From contig PLRV01000054.1 in assembly GCA_003164925.1 (NCBI GenBank), forward strand, positions 19,382 through 59,165: DNA of 39,784 nucleotides, in the 5' to 3' direction. The notes under the pieces were generated by a model. The model made no database searches. It saw only the letters and a program-made list of their open reading frames with translations, and had not been told where the DNA came from. This document shows positions 1-8,070 of this stretch, one piece after another. Both the position numbers and the translations under genes were made by a program. Position 1 is the first letter of the stretch. Every line of letters starts with the position of its first letter. The DNA comes from Caulobacteraceae bacterium. GTDB taxonomy: Bacteria > Pseudomonadota > Alphaproteobacteria > Caulobacterales > Caulobacteraceae.

Positions 1-448
1 TCAGCCCACGCTCCATGACATAGAGCTCGCCGTCAAACTCGCGCACCTCCTTGCCCTCGGCCACCACCGTGCCAACCCCGGTTCTGGTGAAGAACGCCGG
101 AATGCCCGCGCCGCCCGCGCGGATGCGCTCGGCCAGGGTGCCTTGGGGGTTGAGCTCCAACTCCAGTTCGCCGGACAAATAGAGCTGCTCGAACAGCTTG
201 TTCTCACCCACATAGGACGAAATCATCTTGCGGATCTGCCGGTTGTTGAGCAGCGCCCACAAGCCGAAGCCGTCGGCCCCGCAATTGTTGGAGACCACCG
301 TCAGGTTCTTCACACCCGATCGCAGGAGCCCCTTGATCAGGTTCTCCGGGTTGCCCGACAGGCCGAAGCCTCCGGACATGACGGTCATGCCGTCGAACAG
401 AACGCCGTCCAAAGCCTGGTCGGCGTCAGCGTAGACTTTTTGGCTCAT
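1..448 (-). CDS. scoA: Succinyl-CoA:3-ketoacid CoA-transferase subunit A (partial, C-terminus beyond window)
   Basis: The minus-strand frame is open from an ATG at 448 to the window edge and gives about 149 residues of a family I CoA-transferase alpha subunit. It reads [13 protein letters not shown] at the start and has the glycine-rich stretch [12 protein letters not shown], then [22 protein letters not shown], and [21 protein letters not shown] followed by TRTGVGT and VAEGKE. These are typical of the ScoA/AtoD/PcaI group and closest to ScoA as I recall it. The enzyme moves CoA from succinyl-CoA to a 3-oxoacid in the cytoplasm. The B subunit, which carries the catalytic glutamate, should lie just left of the window. 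It could supply the 3-oxoadipate:CoA step missing from the hydroquinone pathway at 5.4-13.3 kb, but that is inference. It is divergent from the flavoprotein gene at 547, with a 98-bp gap between them. Confidence 0.85.
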   Translation of the reverse strand, partial: MSQKVYADADQALDGVLFDGMTVMSGGFGLSGNPENLIKGLLRSGVKNLTVVSNNCGADGFGLWALLNNRQIRKMISSYVGENKLFEQLYLSGELELELNPQGTLAERIRAGGAGIPAFFTRTGVGTVVAEGKEVREFDGELYVMERGL

Positions 449-546
449 GCCTCTTCCTTGAATCTGCGGAATGACTTTGCCCAGACAGCCGACAAATTCA
501 ATCGTCGCTATCGCCTGCGCGAAACATTCCATGGCAAAAACGATCC

Positions 547-1140
547 ATGAGCGAGTTTGCGCCAGCCCCCGTGTCCGCTTCCGGCCTGCTGCTCGTCATG
601 GCGCATCCGGCCATGGAGCGCTCGCGGGCCAACCGAGCCATGGCCGAAGCGGCTAAGGATCTCAAGGGGGTGACGCTGGTGGACTTGTACGAGTCCTATC
701 CGGACTTCGCTATCGATGTGCGCGCCGAGCAAAGGCGTCTGGCGCGGCACGCCGCTGTGGCGGTGCAGTTTCCAGTCTACTGGTATTCGACCCCCGCCCT
801 GCTCAAGGAGTGGTTCGACCTGGTGTGGCTGCACGGCTTCGCTTACGGGAACGGGGGCACGGCTCTACAGGGCAAGCGGATGCTGGTCGCCTGCTCCACG
901 GGCGGGGACGAGGCGTCCTACCGTCCGGCCGGCCAGCACCGCTATCCGATCACGGACTTCCTCAAGCCCCTGCAGCAGACGGCGGCCCTGTGCGGCATGC
1001 AATGGCTGGAGCCCTTCGTGCTCCACGCCTCGGCCAACAAAAGCGAGGCCGCCCTCGCCCGCGAAGCCAAGACCTATCGCCGTCGCCTCATTCCCTTAGC
1101 CGGCCTTGGGGCCAGCGACGCGGCGGGACCCTTGCCATGA
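547..1140 (+). CDS. NAD(P)H:quinone oxidoreductase of the KefF/MdaB flavodoxin-like family
   Basis: A 197-residue protein with the flavodoxin-like fold of the KefF/KefG/MdaB family. [23 protein letters not shown] is the N-terminal FMN-binding beta-alpha unit, [17 protein letters not shown] is the conserved FPxYWYSxPAxLKxWxD segment, and [17 protein letters not shown] is the distal part of the flavin site. Proteins of this group reduce quinones with NAD(P)H and, as KefF or KefG, act as cytosolic partners that activate Kef potassium channels. Its stop overlaps the ATG of the Kef gene (ATGA at 1137-1140), so translational coupling is expected and a KefF-like ancillary role fits. Some residues of the C-terminal tail ([12 protein letters not shown]) look non-conserved. 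Confidence 0.88.
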   Translation: MSEFAPAPVSASGLLLVMAHPAMERSRANRAMAEAAKDLKGVTLVDLYESYPDFAIDVRAEQRRLARHAAVAVQFPVYWYSTPALLKEWFDLVWLHGFAYGNGGTALQGKRMLVACSTGGDEASYRPAGQHRYPITDFLKPLQQTAALCGMQWLEPFVLHASANKSEAALAREAKTYRRRLIPLAGLGASDAAGPLP

Positions 1141-3056
1141 GCGGGCATTCGCTGCTGCTCCAGGCCCTGGTCTATCTGACGGCTGGCGTCGTCTCGGTGC
1201 CTGTGGCCAAGCGGCTGGGCCTGGGCACGGTGCTGGGCTACCTGATCGCCGGCCTGCTGATCGGCCCTTACGCGCTGGGCCTGGTCGGCCAGCAGGCGGA
1301 TGTGATGCGCTTCGCCGAGTTCGGCGTGGTCATCCTGCTGTTCCTGATCGGACTGGAGGTGCGTCCGGCTCTCCTGTGGAGTTTGCGCGGCGCCATCTTC
1401 GGCCTGGGGGGCGCTCAGGTCCTGGGGGTCGCCGCGGCGTTGGCGCTCGGCGCGGCGATGCTTGGCCTGGACTGGCGCAGCGCCATCGCCGTGGGACTGA
1501 TCCTATCCATGTCCTCCACCGCCATCGTCCTGCAGATGCTGGAGGAACGCGGCCTGCGCTCCAGCCCCACCGGGCGGGCGGCTTTTGGGGTGCTGCTGCT
1601 GCAGGACCTGGCGGTCATTCCCCTGTTCGCCATCCTACCCCTGCTGGCGACAGGCGCGTCGGCGCATCAAGGGCAGGCGCATCAGGGCTCGGGCGCCTTC
1701 GCCAACGCCCCGGCTTGGGCGCAGGGCCTGGCCATTCTGGGCGCCGTGGCCGTGGTGGCGGGGGGCGGACGCTACCTGACCCGGCCGATCTTCCGCTTCA
1801 TCGCCGCCGCGCGGCTGCGCGAGATCTTCACCGCATCGGCTCTGCTGCTGGTCATCGCGGTGGCCGCCCTGATGGAAATGGTCGGTCTATCGCCGGCGCT
1901 GGGCGCCTTTCTGGCCGGGGTGGTCCTGGCTGAAAGCGAGTTCCGGCGAGAACTGGAAACCGATATCGAGCCATTCCGGGGGCTGCTGCTGGGCCTGTTT
2001 TTCATCACGGTCGGGGCGAGCATGGACCTGCGCGTCCTTCTCGATCAGCCGTTTATGCTGTTCGGGGCGGTGCTGGGGGTGATGAGCATCAAGGCCCTGG
2101 TCATGTATGGCTTGGGCCGCGCGGCGCGTCTGCCCCGCGGCGAGGCCGCCCAGACGGCGGTGATGCTGTGTCAGGTGGGCGAATTCGCCTTCGTACTGAT
2201 CGGCTTTGTCGCCTCCGGCCGGGTGATCGGCCAGGGCCTTGCCGCCTTCCTCACCGCCGCCGTCGCCCTGTCCATGGGCTTGACGCCCCTGGCGGCCCTG
2301 GCCTTCGACCAGCTCGCCCAGCGCTGGCGCAACGCCCGCCCGCGGGCCGCGCCCCAGAACAAGCCGTTCGACGACAGCACGCCGGACGCCATCATCGCCG
2401 GCTTCGGGCGCTTCGGCCAGATCGCCGGACGCCTGCTGACCGCCAACGGCTTCTCCACCGTGGTGCTGGACTCCAGCATCGAGCAGGTGGAGACCCTGCG
2501 CCGGTTCGGCCGGCGCGTGCACTATGGCGATGCGACGCGGCTGGACCTGCTGCGCCAGGCCGGCGCCGCCAAGGCCAAGCTTCTGGTGGTGGCCATCGAC
2601 GACCGGGACGAGGCCTCGCGCCTGGTGGAAAGCGCCAAGGCCGCCTTCCCCGGCTTGACCATCCTGGCTCGGGCCTGGGATCGGCGCCACGCCTACGACC
2701 TGCTGCGCAACGGCGCCGACGCGGTGGAGCGCGAGACCTTTGAATCCGCGCTCAAACTGGGCGTGCGGGCCCTGCACGCCCTGGGCTTTCGCGCCCATCG
2801 GGCTCACCGCGCCGGCAGCCTGTTCCGCCAGCATGACTTGCGGGCCTTCAATGAACTGGCTCCGGTGGCGGGCGAGGAGGAACGCTATATCCTGGCGGTG
2901 CGCGACAGCCAGAGTACGATGGAGCGTCTGCTTAAGGCCGACCTGGATCGCTTAAGGCCCGACTATGTGGACGAGGCATGGGATGTGACCGGCCTGAACG
3001 ATGAACTGGCTGGCCGAGGCGACGCCTCCCCCGAAGCGAGCCCGCATGAGCGATAG
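1137..3056 (+). CDS. Kef-type K+/H+ antiporter (CPA2) with TrkA-N domain
   Basis: About 639 residues. I chose the ATG at 1137 because it overlaps the upstream stop and begins at the first membrane segment. An in-frame start as far up as 810 exists, but it would lie inside the previous gene. The first ~390 residues form a cation:proton antiporter membrane domain with GYLIAGLLIGP, FGVVILLFLIGLE and the FGVLLLQDLAVIPL motif, and about 12 hydrophobic segments. A linker leads to a RCK/TrkA-N domain (DAIIAGFGRFGQIAGRLL, a GxGxxG-type nucleotide site) near residues 415-540. The family exports potassium in exchange for protons, giving protection against electrophiles in gamma-proteobacteria. It is the middle gene of a flavoprotein-kef-gmhB string and overlaps gmhB by 11 bases. 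Whether glutathione adducts gate it cannot be told. Confidence 0.9.
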   Translation: MSGHSLLLQALVYLTAGVVSVPVAKRLGLGTVLGYLIAGLLIGPYALGLVGQQADVMRFAEFGVVILLFLIGLEVRPALLWSLRGAIFGLGGAQVLGVAAALALGAAMLGLDWRSAIAVGLILSMSSTAIVLQMLEERGLRSSPTGRAAFGVLLLQDLAVIPLFAILPLLATGASAHQGQAHQGSGAFANAPAWAQGLAILGAVAVVAGGGRYLTRPIFRFIAAARLREIFTASALLLVIAVAALMEMVGLSPALGAFLAGVVLAESEFRRELETDIEPFRGLLLGLFFITVGASMDLRVLLDQPFMLFGAVLGVMSIKALVMYGLGRAARLPRGEAAQTAVMLCQVGEFAFVLIGFVASGRVIGQGLAAFLTAAVALSMGLTPLAALAFDQLAQRWRNARPRAAPQNKPFDDSTPDAIIAGFGRFGQIAGRLLTANGFSTVVLDSSIEQVETLRRFGRRVHYGDATRLDLLRQAGAAKAKLLVVAIDDRDEASRLVESAKAAFPGLTILARAWDRRHAYDLLRNGADAVERETFESALKLGVRALHALGFRAHRAHRAGSLFRQHDLRAFNELAPVAGEEERYILAVRDSQSTMERLLKADLDRLRPDYVDEAWDVTGLNDELAGRGDASPEASPHER

Positions 3057-3567
3057 CGTCCCCTCCCGTCCTGCCGCCTTCCTGGACCGCGACGGCGTGA
3101 TCAACGTCGACCTGGGCTATGTGCACCGCGTGGAGGATCTTGAGTATATCCCTGGCGTCGCGGCGGCGATCCGGCGGCTGAACCAGGCCGGCTATCTGGT
3201 GATCGTGGTCACCAACCAGTCCGGCATCGGCCGGGGCTACTACGACGAGGCGGCGATGGATGCGGTGCACAAGGCCCTGCGCGATATGCTGGCCCAGTCC
3301 GGCGCGGCCATCGACGCTGTCTACGCCTGCCCGTTCCATCCCGAGGCCGAGATTGAGCGCTACCGCCATCCCGACCATCCGGATCGCAAACCCAACCCGG
3401 GCCTGTTGCAGCGGGCCATGCGGGATTTCCCCATCGACCGCGAGCGCTCGTTCATGATCGGCGACAAGGACAGCGACATGGAGGCCGCACGCCGAGCCGG
3501 AGTCGCCGGTCATCTGTTCCAGGGCGGCGATCTGGACGCCTTTGTGCAGGAAATCCTTGCCGCCTAG
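3046..3567 (+). CDS. gmhB: D-glycero-beta-D-manno-heptose 1,7-bisphosphate 7-phosphatase (HAD family)
   Basis: About 173 residues from the ATG at 3046 (MSDSVPSRPAAFLDRDG). An in-frame ATG at 3001 would add 15 residues lying within the kef gene and is less likely. FLDRDGVINVD is HAD motif I with both catalytic aspartates. VVTNQSGIGRG is motif II, RKPNPG carries the motif III lysine, and MIGDKDSDMEAA is motif IV. The CPFHPEAEIERY segment is the GmhB loop, but the second cysteine pair (CxC) of the zinc-binding form is replaced by histidines and aspartates (RHPDHPDRKP). The enzyme dephosphorylates heptose bisphosphate in ADP-heptose synthesis for LPS. The stop TAG lies in the CTAG that begins a palindromic repeat. 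A histidinol-phosphatase-like role is a minor alternative. Confidence 0.85.
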   Translation: MSDSVPSRPAAFLDRDGVINVDLGYVHRVEDLEYIPGVAAAIRRLNQAGYLVIVVTNQSGIGRGYYDEAAMDAVHKALRDMLAQSGAAIDAVYACPFHPEAEIERYRHPDHPDRKPNPGLLQRAMRDFPIDRERSFMIGDKDSDMEAARRAGVAGHLFQGGDLDAFVQEILAA

Positions 3568-3632
3568 AGCACAAGGCGTTCAGGCGGAATCGCCTAAACG
3601 CCGAGTCGTGCTCCAGATTCAAATATAGAGCC
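3564..3632. repeat. GANTC-bearing intergenic palindromic repeat, copy 1
   Basis: A nested hairpin. The outer arms are CTAGAGCAC and GTGCTCCAG; the inner arms are GGCGTTCAGGCG and CGCCTAAACGCC around GAAT. GANTC sites start at 3587, 3603 and 3616, the same 16- and 13-base spacing as in the copy at 19165. The stop codon of gmhB is the TAG of the left CTAG. Intergenic repeats with conserved GANTC sites are known from Caulobacter and other alphaproteobacteria. Downstream, to about 3672, there is a further small inverted repeat (CCGAACCGG / CCGGTTCG). Confidence 0.8.
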
Positions 3633-3679
3633 TGATCCATGCCCCGAACCGGTCCGGTTCGAGGCGATCGGGCTCACAT

Positions 3680-4306
3680 CTAGCCAGCCTTCTTTTCGAA
3701 CGGCGCGCTGATGGTGATCTGCACGTCGTCACCGATCAACGGCGCGAATTTGCTCACGCCGAAATCGGTGCGCTTGATCTCGGTCGTAGCGTCGAAGCCT
3801 ACGGTATAGGCCTTGCTCATAATATTCAGACCGACCGCGCGGAACTTGACCTTCAAGGTCACCGGCCGGGTGACGCCATGGAAGGTCAGATTGCCGGTGA
3901 CATCGGCTGAGGCCGGGCCGGTCAGGAGCACCTGGGTCGACTTGAAGGTGATGGTGGGGAACTTGTCGGCGTCGAACCAGTCGGCCGCCTTCAGTTCGCT
4001 GTCGAGCACGGCGTTGGTGGTGCTGACCGAGGCGACCGGCACGGTGATGTCCACCGAGTCCGCAGCGGGGTTCCTAGGATCCAAGGTCGCCACGCCGGTG
4101 GGCCGAGCGAAATCGCCATACCACTCCGACAAGCCCATGTGGGACACCTGCCACAACACCCGCGCATGGCCGCTTTCCAGCACATAGGCTCCGGCCTGGA
4201 CGGTCAACGGGTCGTTGCTGATCGGCGGCGGTCCGCCCTGCGCCATGGCGGCGGCGGGCAGAACGAAGAGGGCCGCCACGAAGGCGGCGGATTTCAGGGC
4301 GCTCAT
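3680..4306 (-). CDS. YceI-family periplasmic protein
   Basis: A 208-residue protein with a clear signal peptide (MSALKSAAFVAALFVLPAAAMA, then QGG) and probable cleavage after AMA. The mature part is one YceI beta-barrel lipocalin-like domain: HARVLWQVSHMGLSEWYGDF, then DSVDITVPVASVSTTNAVLDSELKA with WFDADKFPTITFKS, and NLTFHGVTRPVTLKVKF, all characteristic. Members bind polyprenoid or other lipophilic ligands in the periplasm; their physiological role is poorly defined. The gene stands alone, divergent from the 2-oxoglutarate oxygenase gene at 4475, with a 168-bp gap between them. Confidence 0.93.
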   Translation of the reverse strand: MSALKSAAFVAALFVLPAAAMAQGGPPPISNDPLTVQAGAYVLESGHARVLWQVSHMGLSEWYGDFARPTGVATLDPRNPAADSVDITVPVASVSTTNAVLDSELKAADWFDADKFPTITFKSTQVLLTGPASADVTGNLTFHGVTRPVTLKVKFRAVGLNIMSKAYTVGFDATTEIKRTDFGVSKFAPLIGDDVQITISAPFEKKAG

Positions 4307-4474
4307 TGCAAGAACCTTCTCATGGTTAGGCCGCCAAACCCTCAGCGACCGGCGCGAACTATGCCCGGACGGAGGCGAACGGCAAGAGGTTTGTCACAGC
4401 TACTGTTGCATTTTTCGTGAAGGACTTTTGGCTGGGCCAGAGCCTATGCTGAGGGCCCCGACTCGGAACATCCC

Positions 4475-5434
4475 TTGAACGCTTCCCGCCCCCTTTCCGA
4501 TCCCGGCGTCATCGCGCCCGTCTCCCTGGCGCTGTATGCGCGCGATTTCGACGCTTTCGCACGGGCGCTGGGCCTGTCCTTCGCCCGCTACGGATTCGCC
4601 GTCGTCGCCGATCATGACCTGCCCGCGCCCCTGGTGGATGGCGCGCTGGAGCGGACCAAGGCCTTCTTCGCCCTCCCCGATGCGGTCAAGCGGCGCTACC
4701 ACATCCCGGGCGGCGCGGGCCAGCGCGGCTACACGCCCTTCGGCGTGGAGACCGCCAAGGACGCCCCACACAGCGACCTGAAGGAATTCTGGCACGTGGG
4801 CCGCGACCTGCCGCCCGGCCACGCCTACCGGACGCGGATGCCCGACAACATCTGGCCGCAGGAGATCGAGGGCTTTTGCGAGCAGGTGGGCGCCCTGTAC
4901 CAGGGGCTGGATGCGCTGGGCCTGCGCCTGCTGCGCGCCATCGCCCATTATCTGCATCTGGACGAGCATGCCTTCGACGGCGCGGTTCGGCTGGGCAATT
5001 CGATCCTGCGCCTTTTGCACTATCCGCCCGTTCCGGCCGATGCGCCCGGCGTGCGCGCCGGCGCCCACGAGGACATCAATGTCATCACGCTCTTGCTCGG
5101 AGCGGAAGAAGCTGGGCTGCAGGTGCTGACGCGCGAGGGAGTGTGGCTGCCGATCAATGCGCCGCCGGGCGCGGTGGTGTGCAACATCGGCGACATGCTA
5201 CAGCGCCTGACCAACCACGTGCTGCCGTCCACCACTCACCGCGTGGTCAATCCGGCGCCCGAGCGGCGCGGCGCCTCGCGCTATTCCACGCCCTTCTTCT
5301 TGCACTTCGAGCCGGACTACCTGATCCGCACCCTGCCCCAATGCATCGGCGAGGCCCGCCCGGACCGCTACCCCGAGCCGATCACCGCCGACGCCTTCCT
5401 TCACCAGCGTCTGCGGGAGATCAAACTAGCCTAG
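4475..5434 (+). CDS. 2-oxoglutarate/Fe(II)-dependent oxygenase, isopenicillin-N-synthase-like
   Basis: A 319-residue protein with an N-terminal DIOX_N-like domain (residues 1-130) and a C-terminal 2OG-Fe(II) domain. The iron facial triad is visible as H198-x-D200 (GAHEDINVITLL) and H255 (STTHRVVNP), with the 2-oxoglutarate-binding R269-x-S271 (RYSTPFFLHF). I use the TTG at 4475 as start because no ATG lies in frame before it. Homologues are annotated as isopenicillin N synthase-like proteins, usually hydroxylases of small molecules; the substrate is not evident. The gene ends two bases before the convergent aldehyde dehydrogenase gene. Confidence 0.88.
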   Translation: MNASRPLSDPGVIAPVSLALYARDFDAFARALGLSFARYGFAVVADHDLPAPLVDGALERTKAFFALPDAVKRRYHIPGGAGQRGYTPFGVETAKDAPHSDLKEFWHVGRDLPPGHAYRTRMPDNIWPQEIEGFCEQVGALYQGLDALGLRLLRAIAHYLHLDEHAFDGAVRLGNSILRLLHYPPVPADAPGVRAGAHEDINVITLLLGAEEAGLQVLTREGVWLPINAPPGAVVCNIGDMLQRLTNHVLPSTTHRVVNPAPERRGASRYSTPFFLHFEPDYLIRTLPQCIGEARPDRYPEPITADAFLHQRLREIKLA

Positions 5435-5436
5435 GG

Positions 5437-6933
5437 CTAGCGCACATAGAACGGCGGGATCTTGGCGTCGACATTGATCCAGACCGACTTGGCCTGGGTG
5501 TATTCGCGCATGGCTTCAAAGCCCATTTCCCGGCCATAGCCTGACTCGCCCACACCGCCGAAGGGCGAAGCGGGATGGACTCGCTTGTAACAGTTGATCC
5601 AGACCATGCCGGCGTGCAGGTGCTTGGCGAACCGGTGCGCGCGCGTCAGATCCTGCGTCCACAGACCCGAGCCCAGTCCGTAGGCCGTGCCGTTGGCGAT
5701 CGCGAGCGCCTCATCGTCATCGCTGAAAGTCGTCACCGAGACGAACGGTCCGAACACTTCCTCGTGCTGCACTCTATGGGCGGGCGGCGCCCGCACGATG
5801 GTGGGCTCGATGAAATAACCCCCGGCCAGATCCGGCCGGTCGGGGGCCTTGCCGCCAGAAAGGATCTCTCCGCCTTCGGTCTGCGCGATGCCGACATAGC
5901 TAAGCACCCGCTCATGGTGCAGACGCGAGGTGAGGGGCCCCATCTCTGTTTCGGTGTCGAGGGGGTCGCCAAGCCGTATGGAGCGCGCCAGGCTAACGAA
6001 CCGCTCCAGAAAGGCGTCAGCGATCTTCTCATGGAGGATCAGGCGTGAACCGGCGATGCACGCCTGGCCTTGATTATGGAATATGCCGAAGGCCGAGCCG
6101 CCGACGGCGGCAGGAAGGTTGGCGTCTTCGAAGACAATGTTGGGGCCCTTGCCGCCCAACTCCAGTTGCACCTTCTTCAGGTTGCCGGCCGACGCGCGCA
6201 CGATCGCCCGGCCTACGGCCGTCGAGCCGGTGAACGACACCTTGCCGATGTCGCGGTGATCGGCGATCCGCTGTCCGGCCGTATGGCCAAAGCCGGCGAC
6301 GATGTTGACCACGCCGTCAGGGAAGCCGACCGCCTGGATCAACTCGCCGATCCGCAGCGTGGATAGCGGCGTGATTTCCGAGGGCTTCATGACGACGGTG
6401 TTGCCGGCGGCCAGCGCGGGGCCGAGCTTCCAGCTGGTGAACATCAGGGGGAAATTCCAGGGCACGATCTGGCCGACCACCCCGATTGGCTCGCGCTCCA
6501 CATAGTTCAGGAAGCCGGCGTCGACCGGGACCACCGACCCTTCGAGTTTGTCGGCCATGCCGCCGAAGTAGCGAAAGCACAGCACCGTCCTGGGGACGTC
6601 GAGCGATAGGCAATCGCGCACCGGATGACCCGTGTTGGTCGCCTCGAGCCTGGCTAGGTAGTCCTTGTCGGCTTCGATCGCGTCGGCGAGTTTCAGCAGC
6701 AGGCGGCCGCGCTCATGCGCCGGCAACGCGGCCCAGGCAGGGCCCGCCGCCTTGGCCGCGGCCACGGCGCGATCGACATCCTCTTCACGGGCCTCGGCGA
6801 TGGATACGATGGTTTGGCCGTTGAACGGATTGATCACCGCGATCTCGCCGCCCGCCGCGGCGTCGACCCAGCGACCGCCTATGAGCAGACGGGTCTGTAT
6901 CTGGGAGGTGTCGACTGGAGCTAGTTTGGCCAT
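5437..6933 (-). CDS. Aldehyde dehydrogenase, probable 4-hydroxymuconic semialdehyde dehydrogenase
   Basis: A 498-residue NAD(P)+-dependent aldehyde dehydrogenase of full length. It has the Rossmann cofactor motif FTGSTAVGR, the general base in LELGGKGPN, the catalytic cysteine in FHNQGQACIAGSR, and EEVFGPFVSV with the C-terminal PFGGVGESGYGREMG. The family oxidises aldehydes to acids in the cytosol. It lies directly downstream of both hydroquinone 1,2-dioxygenase subunits on the same strand, so the expected substrate is 4-hydroxymuconic semialdehyde, giving maleylacetate. That assignment comes from context; the sequence alone fits betaine-aldehyde-type dehydrogenases too. A strong minus-strand hairpin with a U-rich tail lies between it and the dioxygenase gene. 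Confidence 0.88.
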   Translation of the reverse strand: MAKLAPVDTSQIQTRLLIGGRWVDAAAGGEIAVINPFNGQTIVSIAEAREEDVDRAVAAAKAAGPAWAALPAHERGRLLLKLADAIEADKDYLARLEATNTGHPVRDCLSLDVPRTVLCFRYFGGMADKLEGSVVPVDAGFLNYVEREPIGVVGQIVPWNFPLMFTSWKLGPALAAGNTVVMKPSEITPLSTLRIGELIQAVGFPDGVVNIVAGFGHTAGQRIADHRDIGKVSFTGSTAVGRAIVRASAGNLKKVQLELGGKGPNIVFEDANLPAAVGGSAFGIFHNQGQACIAGSRLILHEKIADAFLERFVSLARSIRLGDPLDTETEMGPLTSRLHHERVLSYVGIAQTEGGEILSGGKAPDRPDLAGGYFIEPTIVRAPPAHRVQHEEVFGPFVSVTTFSDDDEALAIANGTAYGLGSGLWTQDLTRAHRFAKHLHAGMVWINCYKRVHPASPFGGVGESGYGREMGFEAMREYTQAKSVWINVDAKIPPFYVR

Positions 6934-6967
6934 GGAGCCCTGATTTGTATTGCACGAAAAAGTAAAA

Positions 6968-6996
6968 AGCGGCGTCCGCCCAAGACGGACGCCGCT
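6968..6996 (-). terminator. Intrinsic terminator or attenuator between hqdB and the aldehyde dehydrogenase
   Basis: Perfect 11-bp arms AGCGGCGTCCG and CGGACGCCGCT (6968-6978, 6986-6996) with a 7-base loop. Read on the minus strand the stem is followed by a T-rich run (TTTTTACTTTTTCG), the form of a rho-independent terminator. It sits 12 bases after the hqdB stop and 35 bases before the dehydrogenase ATG, so it probably lowers read-through inside the operon. Confidence 0.8.
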
Positions 6997-7008
6997 GAGA
7001 TCGCCGCG

Positions 7009-8034
7009 TTAGAAGCTCACGGACACGTTCGGAGCCTGGCCGCTCGCGATGAGCCCCGGAAGCTTGGGCGAGGCGTTTTCCCAGACCAGCAGCATGGCCC
7101 GCTTGTCGGCGTGCCCCTTGTGGCGGATGTCGGCGGGCATGCACGAAACATCGCCCGCCTTGGCGATCACACGGGCGCGCGGCTTGCCGCTGAGCCCGTC
7201 CTTGATGTCCCACTGGATCTCGTCGGACAGGGTGATGAACCACTCGCAGCGGTCGTTGCCGTGGTCGACCGGCAAGGAGAACTCTTCCGAAGTCGGGCAG
7301 AACAGGCTGTCGCCGACCACCGAGCAGACCGACGGATTCCAGGTCACGTCCGAGCGGGACAGATAGTCGAAGAGGTTGTAGGCGCTGACCTCGCCTTCGA
7401 AACCGGGCTCGGCCTCGACGAGGGGGCGATCGGAAGGAACGTCCGCGAACATGCGGTTTTGGGGGAACCCGTTGTCATCGGTTCGCACCGGAGTGTCGCC
7501 GGGCAGACCGACCATGCGCCGGGCGGCCACGCGCGTGCGGGTTACCGCCTCGTCGTTGTTGCCGTTTTTCGAACCCCACGGCGTACCGGTCTCCATCGGT
7601 GCGGCGAATGGGTCGAACGAGGCGTTGGTCCAGTCGCTGATCATCGCCTTGAACAGCGGCATCAGCGCCTCACTGGCGAACCGCTCCGAGAAGTCGCGAC
7701 CGGCGTTGCGATAGGCGTCGTTGAAACGACCGGCGAACAGGGTGACTTCGCCGTAGTGGTTCACGGTGCCGATCACATCGTCGAAGTTGACGGTGCCGTA
7801 GAAGAAGCCCCAGGCCACGTCGCGCATCAGGGCGCGCAGGAATAGATCGATCGGCATGGTGTAGTTGCCGCCCGGCCACTCGATGCGGGCGAAGTATTCG
7901 TCGCGTTTAAAGGTGAAGCTTCCGGCCTGGAAGCCGCGGTAACCTGTCTGGTTGTCGATCGGCAGGATTTCGGTGTGGGTCAGAGCCGTGGAGTTTTGCG
8001 GGCGCGCGCTCGGCGCTTGTTCAAGCATGGCCAT
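7009..8034 (-). CDS. hqdB: Hydroquinone 1,2-dioxygenase, large subunit
   Basis: A 341-residue protein (about 38 kDa) that I recognise as the large subunit of the two-component hydroquinone dioxygenase (HapD/HqdB type). Distinct segments are DNQTGYRGFQAGSFTFKRDEYFARI, MRDVAWGFFYGTVNFDDVIGTVNHYGEVTLFAGRFNDAYRNAG, and a C-terminal cupin-like part with DHGNDRCEWFITLSDEIQWDI and ADIRHKGHADKRAMLLVWEN, which has several His/Glu candidates for Fe(II). The enzyme opens hydroquinone next to a hydroxyl group to 4-hydroxymuconic semialdehyde using O2. It lies 36 bases after the small-subunit gene. The size pair 38 + 18 kDa matches the described alpha2beta2 enzyme. Confidence 0.85.
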   Translation of the reverse strand: MAMLEQAPSARPQNSTALTHTEILPIDNQTGYRGFQAGSFTFKRDEYFARIEWPGGNYTMPIDLFLRALMRDVAWGFFYGTVNFDDVIGTVNHYGEVTLFAGRFNDAYRNAGRDFSERFASEALMPLFKAMISDWTNASFDPFAAPMETGTPWGSKNGNNDEAVTRTRVAARRMVGLPGDTPVRTDDNGFPQNRMFADVPSDRPLVEAEPGFEGEVSAYNLFDYLSRSDVTWNPSVCSVVGDSLFCPTSEEFSLPVDHGNDRCEWFITLSDEIQWDIKDGLSGKPRARVIAKAGDVSCMPADIRHKGHADKRAMLLVWENASPKLPGLIASGQAPNVSVSF

Positions 8035-8070
8035 GGTGTTGGTCCTCTGGATGGCTGCGGGCGAGCGCAG

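Noticed and set aside
1887-2834. Long minus-strand open frame across the kef gene
   Set aside because: It is antisense to a well-conserved antiporter, has low-complexity Gly/Gln/Ala-rich composition and shows no domain; high GC content creates such shadow frames.
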